Below, piece after piece: positions 1 through 9,807 of a stretch of 64,000 bases of DNA. The position numbers and the translations under genes are program-made. Origin of the DNA: Pseudomonas pohangensis (GTDB taxonomy: Bacteria > Pseudomonadota > Gammaproteobacteria > Pseudomonadales > Pseudomonadaceae); contig NZ_LT629785.1 of assembly GCF_900105995.1 (NCBI RefSeq), positions 1,240,001 to 1,304,000 of the forward strand, given 5' to 3'. The notes under the pieces are model-generated. The model was not told the origin of the DNA. It ran no database searches and was given only the letters and a program-made list of their open reading frames with translations. The stretch's first letter is position 1; each line of letters starts with the position of its first letter.

Positions 1-1260
1 CATCGGGCCGGTGGTGTCCTGGGAGCCGACGGTGGTCATCTTCGGTTCGCAGTAGGTGCCCGGACGAACGCCGGCAACACCACAGGCCTTGCCCACCATC
101 TTCTGTGCCAGGGTGAAGCCTTTGTTGCTGGCAGCAGGCTGTTCGGGCTTCTTGAACAGGTCGGAAGAACCCAGGCCCAGTTCGGCGCGGGCTTTTTCGG
201 TCAGGCCACGGCCAATGATCAGCGGAATACGACCGCCGGCACGAACTTCGTCGAGCAAAACCGGGGTTTTCAGTTCGAAGGTGGCGAGAACGTCGTCGGT
301 ACCGTGCTTGGTAACTTTGCCTGCATAAGGGTAAACGTCGATCACGTCGCCCATGTTCAGGTTGGCTACGTCGAACTCGATCGGCAGGGCGCCAGCGTCT
401 TCCATGGTGTTGTAGAAGATCGGGGCGATCTTGTTGCCGAAGCAGAAGCCGCCGCCGCGCTTGTTCGGTACATAAGGGATGTCATCGCCGAAGAACCACA
501 GCACCGAGTTGGTGGCGGATTTACGCGAAGAACCGGTACCTACCACATCGCCCACGTAGGCAATCGGGAAGCCTTCGCCGCGCATGCTTTCGATCTGTTT
601 CATCGGACCGGTAACGCCCTGGGCGTCTGGCACGATACCGTCACGGGCCATTTTCAGCATGGCCAGAGCGTGCAGCGGGATGTCCGGGCGCGACCAGGCA
701 TCCGGAGCCGGCGACAGGTCGTCGGTGTTGGTTTCGCCAGGCACCTTGAATACGCGCAGGCTGATTTTCTCGGCCAGGGCAGGGCGGTTCTTGAACCATT
801 CGCCGTCAGCCCAGGACTGCACCACGGCTTTGGCGAGGGCATTGCCGTTCTTGGCTTTTTCGGCCACGTCATGGAAAGCATCGAACATCAGCAGAGTGTG
901 CTTGAGTTCTGTAGCTGCGACAGGCGCGAGTTCTGCGTCATCCAGCAGATCGACCAGCGTGACGATGTTGTAACCGCCCTGCATGGTACCCAGCAGTTCA
1001 ACCGCGCGGGTCTTGTTGATCAGCGGGGAGCTGGCTTCGCCTTTGGCTACGGCAGCGAGAAAGCCGGCCTTGACGTAAGCAGCCTCGTCCACGCCTGGTG
1101 GTACACGGTTGGTGATCAGGTCAAGAAGGAAGGCTTCTTCGCCAGCCGGCGGATTCTTCAGCAGTTCGACCAGGCCTGCAGTTTGTTCAGCGTTCAGCGG
1201 CTGGGGCACAATACCTTGCGCGGCGCGCTCTGCTACATGTTTGCGATAGGCTTCAAGCAC
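1..1260 (-). CDS. acnB: Aconitate hydratase B (N-terminal 420 residues, partial)
   Basis: Bifunctional aconitase / 2-methylisocitrate dehydratase of the TCA cycle, cytosolic. The visible part starts with a GTG codon read as MLEAYRKHVAER, as in Pseudomonas AcnB, and covers the HEAT-like domain, the swivelling domain and the beginning of the catalytic domains; the last visible residues include CGVAGVRPGTYCEPKM. About half of the usual ~865 residues lies beyond position 1, so the Fe-S cysteines are not visible. An AGAGGG ribosome-binding site lies just upstream of the GTG. The gene is monocistronic in this view and diverges from the DUF1289 gene across a 408-bp spacer. Identity rests on strong family resemblance. 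Confidence 0.96.
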   Translation of the reverse strand, partial: MLEAYRKHVAERAAQGIVPQPLNAEQTAGLVELLKNPPAGEEAFLLDLITNRVPPGVDEAAYVKAGFLAAVAKGEASSPLINKTRAVELLGTMQGGYNIVTLVDLLDDAELAPVAATELKHTLLMFDAFHDVAEKAKNGNALAKAVVQSWADGEWFKNRPALAEKISLRVFKVPGETNTDDLSPAPDAWSRPDIPLHALAMLKMARDGIVPDAQGVTGPMKQIESMRGEGFPIAYVGDVVGTGSSRKSATNSVLWFFGDDIPYVPNKRGGGFCFGNKIAPIFYNTMEDAGALPIEFDVANLNMGDVIDVYPYAGKVTKHGTDDVLATFELKTPVLLDEVRAGGRIPLIIGRGLTEKARAELGLGSSDLFKKPEQPAASNKGFTLAQKMVGKACGVAGVRPGTYCEPKMTTVGSQDTTGPM

Positions 1261-1668
1261 AGTTATTACCCTCTTAGATGGCCCCGTGGAATTGTTCGGG
1301 ACACTTGACCAGTGACTCTCCAAACCAAGCGCTTGAGCTACCTTTTGGGTGTTTCAGCCAGGGTTTTGGAGATTTCCAAGCAGAAGCTGTTTTCAAAGTT
1401 TTACGTTGCCTGCGGACATTTGGCAGAGCCGGAACATCGGCTGTTCAGCCCTTGAAGATGCGGCCAGACAGCTCAGGGCAGAGCCAGGTGTAGTCGTTAC
1501 GCTTTGAAAACAGCTTCCAACGGACTGTTGGTGCCTTATACGGCCCTACGAGTTTAATGGATTAATGCCTTAAAGTTAAGCATGGCAGCACCTCCGTCAG
1601 GGTGACCTTGCTTCGACAAAGGTCTAATATTGGCCGCTTCCTGCGCGCCGGCTTCCCCGAATTCCCGA
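1261..1668. other. acnB / DUF1289 divergent intergenic region with long inverted repeat
   Basis: There is no convincing gene here. GAAGCTGTTTTCAAAG at 1383-1398 and its exact reverse complement at 1502-1517 form a 16-nt perfect inverted repeat around about 100 bp. On the minus strand this would lie in the acnB leader if transcription starts upstream of about 1520. A half-palindrome CCAAGCGCTTG lies near 1325-1336. I could not place a convincing -35/-10 pair for either gene. Confidence 0.5.
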
Positions 1669-2145
1669 ATGACCAGCCAAATCATCAAAACGCCTTGCAT
1701 CGGACTCTGCTCGACGGTTTACGGTGATCTGGTGTGTCGCGGCTGCAAACGCTTCCACCATGAAATCATCAACTGGAATCTGTACGGCGATGAGGAGAAG
1801 CGTGCGGTCTGGTTACGCCTGGAGCTGTTGCTGGTTCAGGTGATGACCGCCAAGCTGGAAATTTTCGACAGCACGCGCCTGCGTGACCAGCTGGAGCAGC
1901 GCCAGATACGCTACTTGCCCGAGCAGTCCGCATATTGCTGGGCCTATCAGCTGATAGCCCGCGGCGCCCGGCTGATCAATCAGCTGGATGCCTACGGCAT
2001 GAGTCTGTTGCCGGAGTTTCGTGGCTGGAGCCTGCCGCAACTGCGCGATGCCATCGATCGCGAGTTTTTCCTGCTGTCGGAAGCGCATTATGAGCGTTAT
2101 ATCGCCCCGCGCTTTTTGCTGGAAGGAATGCATACGCGGGTTTGA
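1669..2145 (+). CDS. DUF1289 domain-containing protein
   Basis: A 158-residue protein of unknown function. The DUF1289 signature is at the N-terminus: cysteines 10, 14, 23 and 26 in a CxxxC-x8-CxxC arrangement, followed by the conserved GCKRFHHEI. This suggests a small metal-binding motif, probably zinc or Fe-S. The ATG at 1669 (MTSQIIKTPC) is chosen because the conserved motif starts 10 residues later; an in-frame TTG at 1630 would add 13 unconserved residues. The C-terminal two thirds is helical-looking and longer than in minimal DUF1289 proteins. It is convergent with queD, 15 bp away. The family is confident, the function unknown. Confidence 0.85.
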   Translation: MTSQIIKTPCIGLCSTVYGDLVCRGCKRFHHEIINWNLYGDEEKRAVWLRLELLLVQVMTAKLEIFDSTRLRDQLEQRQIRYLPEQSAYCWAYQLIARGARLINQLDAYGMSLLPEFRGWSLPQLRDAIDREFFLLSEAHYERYIAPRFLLEGMHTRV

Positions 2146-2160
2146 GTAGCTGCTTTGCGC

Positions 2161-2517
2161 TCAGTTGCCGCGGTATTCGCAGCCACTGGTACAGGTTTCC
2201 ATGATGCGAATGCGCGACAGGTCGGGCAGTAACGGCTTGAGTTCCTGCCAGATCCATTTGGCCAGAACTTCGCTGGTAGGATTTTCCAGGCCGGGAATTT
2301 CGTTCAGATAATTATGATCAAGCCGCTCATAGATGGGCTTGAAGATCGCCTTGATCTCGGAAAAATCGCGAATCCAGCCGGTATGCGGGTCAACTTCGCC
2401 CTCGATGAAGATGGCAACACGAAACGAGTGGCCATGCAGTCGCCCGCATTTGTGCCCTTGCGGCACGTGTGGCAGGCGATGGGCAGCTTCGAAAATGAAT
2501 TCCTTGAACAATTCCAC
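2161..2517 (-). CDS. queD: 6-carboxy-5,6,7,8-tetrahydropterin synthase (QueD)
   Basis: Converts 7,8-dihydroneopterin triphosphate to 6-carboxytetrahydropterin, the second step of queuosine and 7-deazaguanine biosynthesis. At 118 residues it has the normal length. Zinc ligands His13, His28 and His30 (CGRLHGHSF) and the catalytic Cys24 are present, as is the C-terminal Glu in [10 protein letters not shown]. The start is a GTG. No preQ1-type leader is obvious upstream. The next gene upstream on the same strand is the patatin-like lipase, about 100 bp away, so a shared transcript is possible but not shown. Confidence 0.93.
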   Translation of the reverse strand: MELFKEFIFEAAHRLPHVPQGHKCGRLHGHSFRVAIFIEGEVDPHTGWIRDFSEIKAIFKPIYERLDHNYLNEIPGLENPTSEVLAKWIWQELKPLLPDLSRIRIMETCTSGCEYRGN

Positions 2518-2618
2518 TTGCTAACGCTCTGTTAGAGGCGCGCCAGACTGGCGCTGCAGACCGGGCAGTTTACCAGCATCCCGGCTGATGGGATAAACCG
2601 GATGCTGACGGGTGTGGC

Positions 2619-3710
2619 TCAGGCGGCCCCGCGCAGGGGTTGCAGTCGTTCGGCCAGGCGCCCGCTCTCGCTCAGTTCAAGAAACTCGTCACCCAGCCGT
2701 GCACTCTCGGCCATGGCCTTGCGCCAATAGCGCTCGCGACCTTCATCGTCACCCATGTAACGGCTGAAGTCCCGGCGATCGGGCAGCTTGCCGTGGGGCA
2801 GGTTGGCCAGGTACCCGGCAGAAGGCGCCAGCAGCAATACGTCCTGCAAGCGCGTTGCATCGCCGTTTCGCCAGGGCAGACTCTTGTCGAACCAGCCGGG
2901 AATGATGCGGTCGGTAAAGTGCGGATACAGCACCAGACCGTCACCGGCATAGGGCAGGTCTAGGTGATAGTCGAGCAGGCCGCCATCGCGGAAGCTGCCG
3001 TGGCCGATGCCGGGGATCTCGCGGACAGCTTCCATTACCAGCGGGATCGACGCAGAGGCCATAAGGGACTGGCGCAAATTGGCGGGTTGCAGGGGATGGA
3101 AGTGCGAGCGGAAGTCATCCAGCTTGCCCAGCGGCGGTTGCGAGCGCGCATCGTGAATGATCAGCCGCTCGAAGTGGCGGGCCAGACGCTGGCGGCCCAG
3201 CAGGTTATTGCCGATCACGGCAGACAAGCCAAGTCCCAGCGCGCCTCTGCGGTCATGTACCAGCAGGCCGTGGCTTTTCACCACGACGATATTCAGGTGA
3301 TAGAGCGGATTGGCAAAGATTGCACTGTCTTCGCCCTGCAACAGATCGTGCAGCAGCTGGCGGCAGCTCTGGCTGACTTCCTTCATGCTGACGCCCTTGG
3401 CGTAGCGCTGGCTGGTATACAGTTCGCCAAGGCGGCGGATGCCCGCGACCGGGTCAGGCAGGCACGCACTGGCAAAGCGCCAGGAGCCTATCGAAGCGCC
3501 AATCAGGCTGCGCTGGCGTGGTGCGCGAGGCAACCAGTCGCCAAACAGTGCCAGATCCAGCCCCTGAAGCCCGATGCCTTTGGGACCGCCGGCAGCACCG
3601 GGAAGGGTGGCGATATCGGCCGGTTGCAGACCCTGTTGGCGAATATGCGCGGCGGCACGCTTGCCGGCGCGCAGGGTCAGTGCTGGATATTTGATGTGTA
3701 TGGCGCCCAT
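2619..3710 (-). CDS. Patatin-like phospholipase / acyl hydrolase
   Basis: A 363-residue serine acyl hydrolase of the patatin family. An oxyanion glycine loop GAAGGPKG sits at 38-45, the nucleophile elbow GASIGS at 71-76 (Ser73), and the catalytic-dyad DGG at 242-244, preceded by the typical ASASIPLVME stretch. No signal peptide or membrane span is visible, so it is probably cytosolic or peripheral. The ATG at 3710 has AGGA 8 nt upstream; a TTG at 3716 lies too close to that site. Substrate cannot be inferred. Catalytic residues are intact. Confidence 0.87.
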   Translation of the reverse strand: MGAIHIKYPALTLRAGKRAAAHIRQQGLQPADIATLPGAAGGPKGIGLQGLDLALFGDWLPRAPRQRSLIGASIGSWRFASACLPDPVAGIRRLGELYTSQRYAKGVSMKEVSQSCRQLLHDLLQGEDSAIFANPLYHLNIVVVKSHGLLVHDRRGALGLGLSAVIGNNLLGRQRLARHFERLIIHDARSQPPLGKLDDFRSHFHPLQPANLRQSLMASASIPLVMEAVREIPGIGHGSFRDGGLLDYHLDLPYAGDGLVLYPHFTDRIIPGWFDKSLPWRNGDATRLQDVLLLAPSAGYLANLPHGKLPDRRDFSRYMGDDEGRERYWRKAMAESARLGDEFLELSESGRLAERLQPLRGAA

Positions 3711-3901
3711 GAGCAACTTCCTGGAGTGACTGCGTCAGTTTACATGGCCTATAGTTGATTGGCGGCTGGATTCAGACTGTGAATGATTATGTGGAACCAT
3801 TTGCGCGCAGCCTGATCCAAAGCCGCGTTCGGCATAGCCAGAACTGATCGAAAAAGTGCTGTGCCAAACTGAAACGGCATTCAATTCCAAGGAGATTTTT
3901 C

Positions 3902-4210
3902 ATGAAACAACTGATTACGCTGTGCGCTGGTGCTTCGCTGATTATCGCGGCTGGTGTTGCCCAGGCACGTGATCTGGGACCGGATGAGGCTTTGCGCTTG
4001 CGTGATGCCGGAACCATTCAGTCATTCGAGAAACTCAATGCCCTGGCAACGGCCAAACACCCTGGCGCCGTAATCGAGGATACCGAGCTGGAACAGACAG
4101 CCGGTCGTTACGTTTATGAGGTTGAGTTGCGTGATCCGCAAGACGTTCAGTGGGACATGAAGCTGGATGCAGTCAGCGGCGAAGTGCTGCAGGATCAGCA
4201 GGAAAATTAA
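3902..4210 (+). CDS. Small periplasmic PepSY-domain protein
   Basis: A 102-residue exported protein. An N-terminal signal peptide ends near AQA/RDL (residues 1-22), followed by one PepSY-like domain whose end (WDMKLDAVSGEVLQ) matches the YxxELRDxxGxxWxxxxDAxTGEVL pattern of the family. PepSY proteins are often peptidase inhibitors or accessory proteins of two-component systems, but there is no such neighbour here. The AAGGAG ribosome-binding site sits well before the ATG. A hairpin terminator follows directly, so the gene is probably monocistronic. Confidence 0.82.
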   Translation: MKQLITLCAGASLIIAAGVAQARDLGPDEALRLRDAGTIQSFEKLNALATAKHPGAVIEDTELEQTAGRYVYEVELRDPQDVQWDMKLDAVSGEVLQDQQEN

Positions 4211-4223
4211 GTCCAAGCGCTTG

Positions 4224-4252
4224 AAGCCTGCGGTCTGCATCGCAGGCTTTCC
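4224..4252 (+). terminator. Rho-independent terminator after the PepSY gene
   Basis: AGCCTGCG (4225-4232) pairs with CGCAGGCT (4241-4248), an 8-bp stem with an 8-nt loop, followed by a short pyrimidine-rich tail TTTCCCTT. It lies 14 bp after the stop codon. Confidence 0.7.
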
Positions 4253-4293
4253 CTTCTCCCGACAGCGCCGCGTCGGTTGTCGCGACAGGTCTG

Positions 4294-4890
4294 TTACATC
4301 CCGTTGCTGAAAGCCGGGTTGCTGATGTCGATACTGGCCCGCACGGGCTGCAGGGCAAGCGCATATTTGTTGAGAATATCCAGTGCATAGTCGATGCGCG
4401 CACGAATGCGTTGGTCATCTTCATTGCCGGCTTCCGGCGTATTCAGCAATTGTTCGACATGCCGCACGATCAGGTGTTCAGGCAAATAGCAGAGCCGGCA
4501 ATTCTTGTAGCTGGAGGCGCGCAGTTCACTGATCGGGTAAGCACCGCCCACTCCAGCAGACACCCCGACCAGCAAGCCGGGTTTGTGTGCCAGCTCGGTC
4601 TTGCCGGCATAAATGAAGAAGTTCTTGATCGCCGGGCAGGCCATGCCGTTCCATTCCGGAGCGATCACGACCAGGGCATCGGCAGCACTCAGTTGCTCTT
4701 TGTACTCTGCCCAGGGGCCAGTGTTTTCGGCCGGCCAGAGGGGCAGGGGCTGAGCACCCAGATCGATCAGGCTGCTTTGTTGTGCAGTGCAATAGCCCAG
4801 TTCAATGAGGCGTTTTTGCAGATAACGGGCAACTTTGGCCGACTGGCTGTCGTGCCGGCTTGAGCCTGATACCAGAGCGATATTCAGCAT
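4294..4890 (-). CDS. NADPH-dependent FMN reductase family protein
   Basis: A 198-residue flavodoxin-fold oxidoreductase. The phosphate-binding loop SGSSRHDSQS is at 8-17 and the conserved APEWNG segment at 77-82, followed by KNFFIY. These proteins reduce FMN, quinones or azo/nitro compounds with NAD(P)H. The gene begins 37 bp after nuoN on the same strand with no visible terminator between, so it may be read from the nuo transcript. Specific substrate unknown. Confidence 0.85.
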   Translation of the reverse strand: MLNIALVSGSSRHDSQSAKVARYLQKRLIELGYCTAQQSSLIDLGAQPLPLWPAENTGPWAEYKEQLSAADALVVIAPEWNGMACPAIKNFFIYAGKTELAHKPGLLVGVSAGVGGAYPISELRASSYKNCRLCYLPEHLIVRHVEQLLNTPEAGNEDDQRIRARIDYALDILNKYALALQPVRASIDISNPAFSNGM

Positions 4891-4927
4891 TGCATCCTCA
4901 TGTTCATTGCCTTGCGACTCGGCCGGC

Positions 4928-6379
4928 TCAATGTACCAGGCCGGTGCCTTGCAGCAGCTGCAGTAGTGGTTGGGGGTGCACGCCGATCAGAAAGGTGAAG
5001 ATGGCAATTGCCACCAGCATGATGCCGCCGGCCCGTTGTCCCCAGTTGAGCGGTGCGTCGTGGGTCAGCGAGGTGTGCTCCTGCATGTACAGGGTGACCA
5101 TGACCCGCAGGTAATAGAACACCGCAATCGCGCTGCCGATGACCAGTGCACCGAGCAGCCACCACAGGTGCGCCTCGACGCCGACCGTGATGATGTAGAA
5201 CTTGCCGATGAAACCGGCAGTCAGTGGAATCCCCGCCAGTGACAGCATCATCAGCGTCAGCACCGCCGTCAGGTAAGGCCGGCGCCAGAACAGCCCGCGG
5301 TATTCGAACAGGGCATCGGCATCACGGCCGTGATACGGGGTGGACATCAGGGTGATGACGCCGAAGGCACCCAGGCTGCTGACCACATAGGTTGTCAGGT
5401 AGACGCCAATGGCTTCGACGGAGATGCCATCGCTGGCAATCAGGGCAATCAGCAGATAACCGAAGTGAGCAATCGAGGAATAACCGAGCAGGCGCTTCAG
5501 GTTGCTCTGGGTCAGAGCCAGCAGGTTACCGACCAGAATCGAGGCAACGGCAATCACGCTGAGCAGATCGGTCAACCAGCCGCCGGCGGTAACCGGTGAC
5601 ATCTGGTACAGGCGCAACAGAACGGCAAACACGGCGACCTTGCTCGCGGAAACCAGGAACGCAGTGACCGGGGCGGGTGCACCCTGGTAGACATCCGGGG
5701 TCCACAGGTGGAACGGTACCAGTGACAGTTTGAACGCCAGGCCGATCACCAGCATGCCGATGCCGATATGTGCCAGGGTGTTTTGTGCCGTGGCGCTGGC
5801 CAGACTGGCACCGATACCGGCAAAGGTCAGGCTGCCCGAGTCGGCATACAGCAGCGCCATGCCAAACAGCACGAAGGCCGAGCCAACCGCCGACAGCACC
5901 ATGTACTTGATGCCGGCTTCCAGTGTGTTCCTGTTGAAAAAGGCGTAAGCCACCATGCCGTAAAGCGGCACCGACAGCAGTTCCAGACCGATGAACAATC
6001 CCGCCAGATGCTGGGTGCTGACCAGAACCAGGCCGCCGGCGGAGGAAAGCAGCATCAGCAGATAGAGCTCTTCACGGTTGCCTGGAAAGCCTTCCATGTA
6101 GGCATGTGCCAGCGTCACGCAGGCCAGCGTGGCCACCAGTATCAGTGCCATATAGAAGCCGGCGAAGCCGTCAACGTACATCAGCGGGGTGATCGCCAGT
6201 GGTGCGACCTGCATGGCCGGAATGATGGAAAGCAGGGCGAGGTTGAGGCCGACAACCGACAGGATAAACGTCGTCGAATGGCTGCGTTTCCAGGCGATTG
6301 CCAACATCAGCAGCACGATGGTCAGGCTGGTAACCAGCAGCGGCAGCAGGGCGATAAAGTGTTGTGAGGTAAGTTCCAT
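4928..6379 (-). CDS. nuoN: NADH-quinone oxidoreductase subunit N
   Basis: Membrane antiporter-like subunit of Complex I with about 14 hydrophobic segments. It carries the proton-pumping antiporter family features, including a conserved lysine-containing helix and KLSLVPFHLWTPDVYQGAP. The start at MELTSQHF (6379) gives 483 residues, the usual length; an upstream in-frame start would add 16 unconserved residues lying inside nuoM. It overlaps or abuts nuoM and is the last gene of the nuo operon. Confidence 0.96.
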   Translation of the reverse strand: MELTSQHFIALLPLLVTSLTIVLLMLAIAWKRSHSTTFILSVVGLNLALLSIIPAMQVAPLAITPLMYVDGFAGFYMALILVATLACVTLAHAYMEGFPGNREELYLLMLLSSAGGLVLVSTQHLAGLFIGLELLSVPLYGMVAYAFFNRNTLEAGIKYMVLSAVGSAFVLFGMALLYADSGSLTFAGIGASLASATAQNTLAHIGIGMLVIGLAFKLSLVPFHLWTPDVYQGAPAPVTAFLVSASKVAVFAVLLRLYQMSPVTAGGWLTDLLSVIAVASILVGNLLALTQSNLKRLLGYSSIAHFGYLLIALIASDGISVEAIGVYLTTYVVSSLGAFGVITLMSTPYHGRDADALFEYRGLFWRRPYLTAVLTLMMLSLAGIPLTAGFIGKFYIITVGVEAHLWWLLGALVIGSAIAVFYYLRVMVTLYMQEHTSLTHDAPLNWGQRAGGIMLVAIAIFTFLIGVHPQPLLQLLQGTGLVH

Positions 6380-6384
6380 TGCGA

Positions 6385-7917
6385 CTACCGGACCGAAGCG
6401 AGTTGGGAGAGGGCAGCGCCTAGCCATTGCTGCACGCCATGCATGCTGGCCGCGGTGGTATCCAGCACCGGTTGCGGGTATATGCCCAGAATGATGATCA
6501 GGACTGCCAGACCAAGGGTCATACCCAGTTCGCGGGCGTCAGGCCCGGCCAGCGCGTGCTCGGCCCGGGCCGGGCCGAAGTAGGCGCGATGAATCATGAT
6601 CAGCGAATAGACCGAGGCGAATACCAGCCCGGCAGTGGCTATGGCGGTGATCCATGGCACGGATTTGAACGAGCCGAGCAGAATCAGGAACTCGCCGACG
6701 AAGTTGCCGGTGCCCGGTAGCCCCAGCGAAGCGGATGCAAAGAACAGGCTGATCGCCGGCAGGTAGGGCATGCGCGCCCAGATACCGCCCATTTCCCGCA
6801 TGTCACGGGTATGCAGGCGCTCGTACAACTGGCCGCAGAGAATAAACAGCGCGGCTGCCGAAAGACCGTGGGCGAGCATCTGTACTACCACACCCTGTAG
6901 CGCCAGCTGGCTGCCGGCGTAGATGCCGATGAGGATGAAGCCCATGTGCGAAACGCTGGAGTAGGCAACCAGACGCTTGATGTCGGTTTGCGCAAAGGAC
7001 AGCACTGCACCGTAGAAAATACCGATCAAACCCAGCGTCATGGCAATTGGCGCGAATTCGGCCGAGGCATTCGGGAACAGCGGCAGGGCAAAGCGCAGCA
7101 GGCCATAGGCCGCGGTCTTCAGCAGAATGCCGGCGAGGTCTACCGAACCGGCGGTAGGCGCCTGGGCATGGGCATCGGGCAGCCAGGAGTGCAGCGGCAC
7201 GATGGGCAATTTCACGGCGAAGGCGATGAAGAAACCGAGCATCAGCAGGTATTCCAGCTCGGGTGCCAGTTTGGCCTGCAGCAGGGTGCTGTAATTGAAG
7301 GTGAACACGCCGGTGTTGTGATAGTTGGCAAATACCAGGCCGAGGATGGCAACCAGCATGATCAGGCCGCTGGCCTGGGTGTAGATGAAGAACTTGGTGG
7401 CTGCGTAAATCCGGGTTTTCTTGCCGTCACTGGAGCTGTGTCCCCACAGCGCAATGAGGAAAAACATCGGCACCAGCATCATTTCCCAGAAGAAGAAGAA
7501 CAGGAACAGGTCCATGGCCAGGAAGACGCCGATCACCCCGCCGAGAATCCACATCAGGTTGAGGTGGAAGAAGCCGATGCGCATCTGGATCTCGCCCCAG
7601 GAGCAGAGCACCGAGAGCACGCCGAGCAGGCCGGTCAGCATGATCATCAGCAGCGACAGGCCATCCATCGCCAGATGGAAGCTGATACCCAGGCGCGGAA
7701 TCCAGCTGGAGCGGAATTCCAGGGCCCAGACCTGATCGGCGCCGGGGGCAGGTGCCAGCTGGAAGTCGCCGGTCATCCACAGCCAGATGGACAGGCCGAG
7801 CACCAGCGACATGGTCAGCAGGGCGACCAGACGTGTCGGGGTTTCACCGAGGTGCTCGGTTCTCCAGCAGATCAGTCCGCCGATAAAGGGAATCAGGATT
7901 AGCCAAGGCAGAATCAT
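6385..7917 (-). CDS. nuoM: NADH-quinone oxidoreductase subunit M
   Basis: A 510-residue membrane antiporter-like proton-translocating subunit of Complex I. Family hallmarks include FAVKLPIVPLHSWLPDAHAQ and DIKRLVAYSSVSHMGF, with around 14 predicted spans. It follows nuoL with a 42-bp gap and ends 5 bp before the preferred nuoN start. Confidence 0.97.
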   Translation of the reverse strand: MILPWLILIPFIGGLICWRTEHLGETPTRLVALLTMSLVLGLSIWLWMTGDFQLAPAPGADQVWALEFRSSWIPRLGISFHLAMDGLSLLMIMLTGLLGVLSVLCSWGEIQMRIGFFHLNLMWILGGVIGVFLAMDLFLFFFFWEMMLVPMFFLIALWGHSSSDGKKTRIYAATKFFIYTQASGLIMLVAILGLVFANYHNTGVFTFNYSTLLQAKLAPELEYLLMLGFFIAFAVKLPIVPLHSWLPDAHAQAPTAGSVDLAGILLKTAAYGLLRFALPLFPNASAEFAPIAMTLGLIGIFYGAVLSFAQTDIKRLVAYSSVSHMGFILIGIYAGSQLALQGVVVQMLAHGLSAAALFILCGQLYERLHTRDMREMGGIWARMPYLPAISLFFASASLGLPGTGNFVGEFLILLGSFKSVPWITAIATAGLVFASVYSLIMIHRAYFGPARAEHALAGPDARELGMTLGLAVLIIILGIYPQPVLDTTAASMHGVQQWLGAALSQLASVR

Positions 7918-7959
7918 AACGGGCTCAATCTCTCCAGAAATACTTGCATCGCCAGGCCA

Positions 7960-9807
7960 TCAGCCCAGCACGATAATGCCGAGAACCAGTACAGCACCGC
8001 CAGCCATGCTGGCTGCATACCAGCGTAAATAGCCGTTCTCTGTAACCTTCAACGCTTTATGTGCACTGCGGACTATCCGCGGCACCGCACCCAACAGGCG
8101 ATCCATCGGGTCTTTGGCAAGCAGCCGGCTGGTACGCAGGTAGGGTTGCACGAACAACTTGTCGTAGAGCCAGTCAAAGCCCCAGGCGGCATACCACCAG
8201 GCCGACAGGAAACGTCCGGCAGCGCTGCCGGCAATCGAGTTGACCAGCTGGCGACGGCCCAGATAGAGCGCGGCGGCCAGCAGGATGCCGGCAATGGCAA
8301 TTGCCCCGGAGAGCAGTTCCAGCCCGTGCTTGGCTTCACCACCGGCATAGCCGACGCTTTCCGGCAGCACGCCTGACAGTGGCTGGTTGATCAGAGCACC
8401 GATAAAGGTCGAGAGCACGATCAGGGTCGATAACGGCAACCAGTAGGCGACGCCATGTCCCGGATGGGCATCGATCTTGGCCTCGCCATGGAAGGCGATG
8501 AAGATCAGCCGGAAGGTGTAGATCGAGGTCAGGAAAGCACCGGCCAGGCCGGCGTAGAGCAGCTTGTCATGACCGCTGGCCAGCGCTTCCCAGAGGATTT
8601 CGTCTTTCGAGTAGAAACCGGCAGTCACTATCGGCAGGGCTGCCAGAGCCGCGCCGCCTACAATGAAGCTGGCATAGGCCAGTGGCAGTTTTTTCCACAG
8701 GCCGCCCATCTTGAAGATGTTCTGCTCATGATGGCAGGCATTGATCACTGCACCGGAGGCGAGGAACAGCAGGGCCTTGAAGAAGGCATGGATCATCAGG
8801 TGGAAGATCGCCGCATCCCAGGCGGCGACCCCCAGTGCGAGGAACATGTAGCCCAGCTGGCTCATGGTCGAGTAGGCCAGAATGCGCTTGATGTCGGTTT
8901 GCACCACGGCAGCAAAGCCGGCGAGCACCAGCGTCACGGCGCCAACCATGCCAACCAGTTCGAGCACTTCCGGCGTGAGCAGGAACAGGCCATGGGTGCG
9001 GGCTATCAGATAGACACCGGCGGTGACCATGGTAGCGGCGTGGATCAGCGCTGAAACCGGTGTCGGACCGGCCATGGCATCGGCCAGCCAGGTCTGCAGC
9101 GGCAGCTGGGCGGACTTGCCGACGGCACCACCGAGCAGCATCAGGGTGGCCAGATTCATCCACGGATCGCCAGAGGTGAATTTCTGCGGTGCCAGAACCA
9201 TCAGCTCCTGAATGTTCAGGGTGCCCAGTTGCACGAACAGGATGAACAGGCCGATGGCCATGAACACGTCACCGATGCGCGTGACAATAAATGCCTTGAG
9301 CGCGGCGTTGCCGTTGGGCACATGTTTGAAATAGAAGCCGATCAACAGGTAGGAACACAGGCCGACGCCTTCCCAGCCGAAGTACAGCACCAGCAGGTTG
9401 TCGCCCAGTACCAGCAGCAACATGCTGAAGATGAACAGGTTGGTGTAGGCGAAGAAGCGTGAATAGCCCTCTTCACCACGCATGTACCAGCTGGCGAACA
9501 GGTGGATCAGGAAGCCGACACCCGTCACTACGCCGAGCATGGTCAGCGACAATCCATCCAGATACAGGGTGAAGCCCGGGGTAAAGCCGTCCACCGCAAA
9601 CCATTGCCACAGGTGCTGGACATAAGCACCGCCTGCGGGTGGTGTGACATTGAACTGCCAGATCAGCCAGGCACCGCAGAGCGCGGAAAGACCTACCGAA
9701 CCAACCCCGACCAGCGCCGCGAAATTTTCCGACCAGCGCCCGCGCGAGAAGGCCAGCAACAGGAAGCCGCACAGGGGAAACAGCAAGGTGAGAAATAGAA
9801 TGTTCAT
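7960..9807 (-). CDS. nuoL: NADH-quinone oxidoreductase subunit L
   Basis: A 615-residue distal membrane subunit of Complex I: an antiporter-like core plus the C-terminal part that contains the long lateral amphipathic helix. Recognisable motifs are [20 protein letters not shown] and [18 protein letters not shown]. The ATG overlaps the nuoK stop by 4 bp (ATGA), indicating translational coupling. Confidence 0.97.
   Translation of the reverse strand: MNILFLTLLFPLCGFLLLAFSRGRWSENFAALVGVGSVGLSALCGAWLIWQFNVTPPAGGAYVQHLWQWFAVDGFTPGFTLYLDGLSLTMLGVVTGVGFLIHLFASWYMRGEEGYSRFFAYTNLFIFSMLLLVLGDNLLVLYFGWEGVGLCSYLLIGFYFKHVPNGNAALKAFIVTRIGDVFMAIGLFILFVQLGTLNIQELMVLAPQKFTSGDPWMNLATLMLLGGAVGKSAQLPLQTWLADAMAGPTPVSALIHAATMVTAGVYLIARTHGLFLLTPEVLELVGMVGAVTLVLAGFAAVVQTDIKRILAYSTMSQLGYMFLALGVAAWDAAIFHLMIHAFFKALLFLASGAVINACHHEQNIFKMGGLWKKLPLAYASFIVGGAALAALPIVTAGFYSKDEILWEALASGHDKLLYAGLAGAFLTSIYTFRLIFIAFHGEAKIDAHPGHGVAYWLPLSTLIVLSTFIGALINQPLSGVLPESVGYAGGEAKHGLELLSGAIAIAGILLAAALYLGRRQLVNSIAGSAAGRFLSAWWYAAWGFDWLYDKLFVQPYLRTSRLLAKDPMDRLLGAVPRIVRSAHKALKVTENGYLRWYAASMAGGAVLVLGIIVLG

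Noticed and set aside
304..1308. Long plus-strand open frame antisense to acnB
   Set aside because: The minus strand encodes a clear AcnB; the plus frame is its GC-driven shadow with no family features.
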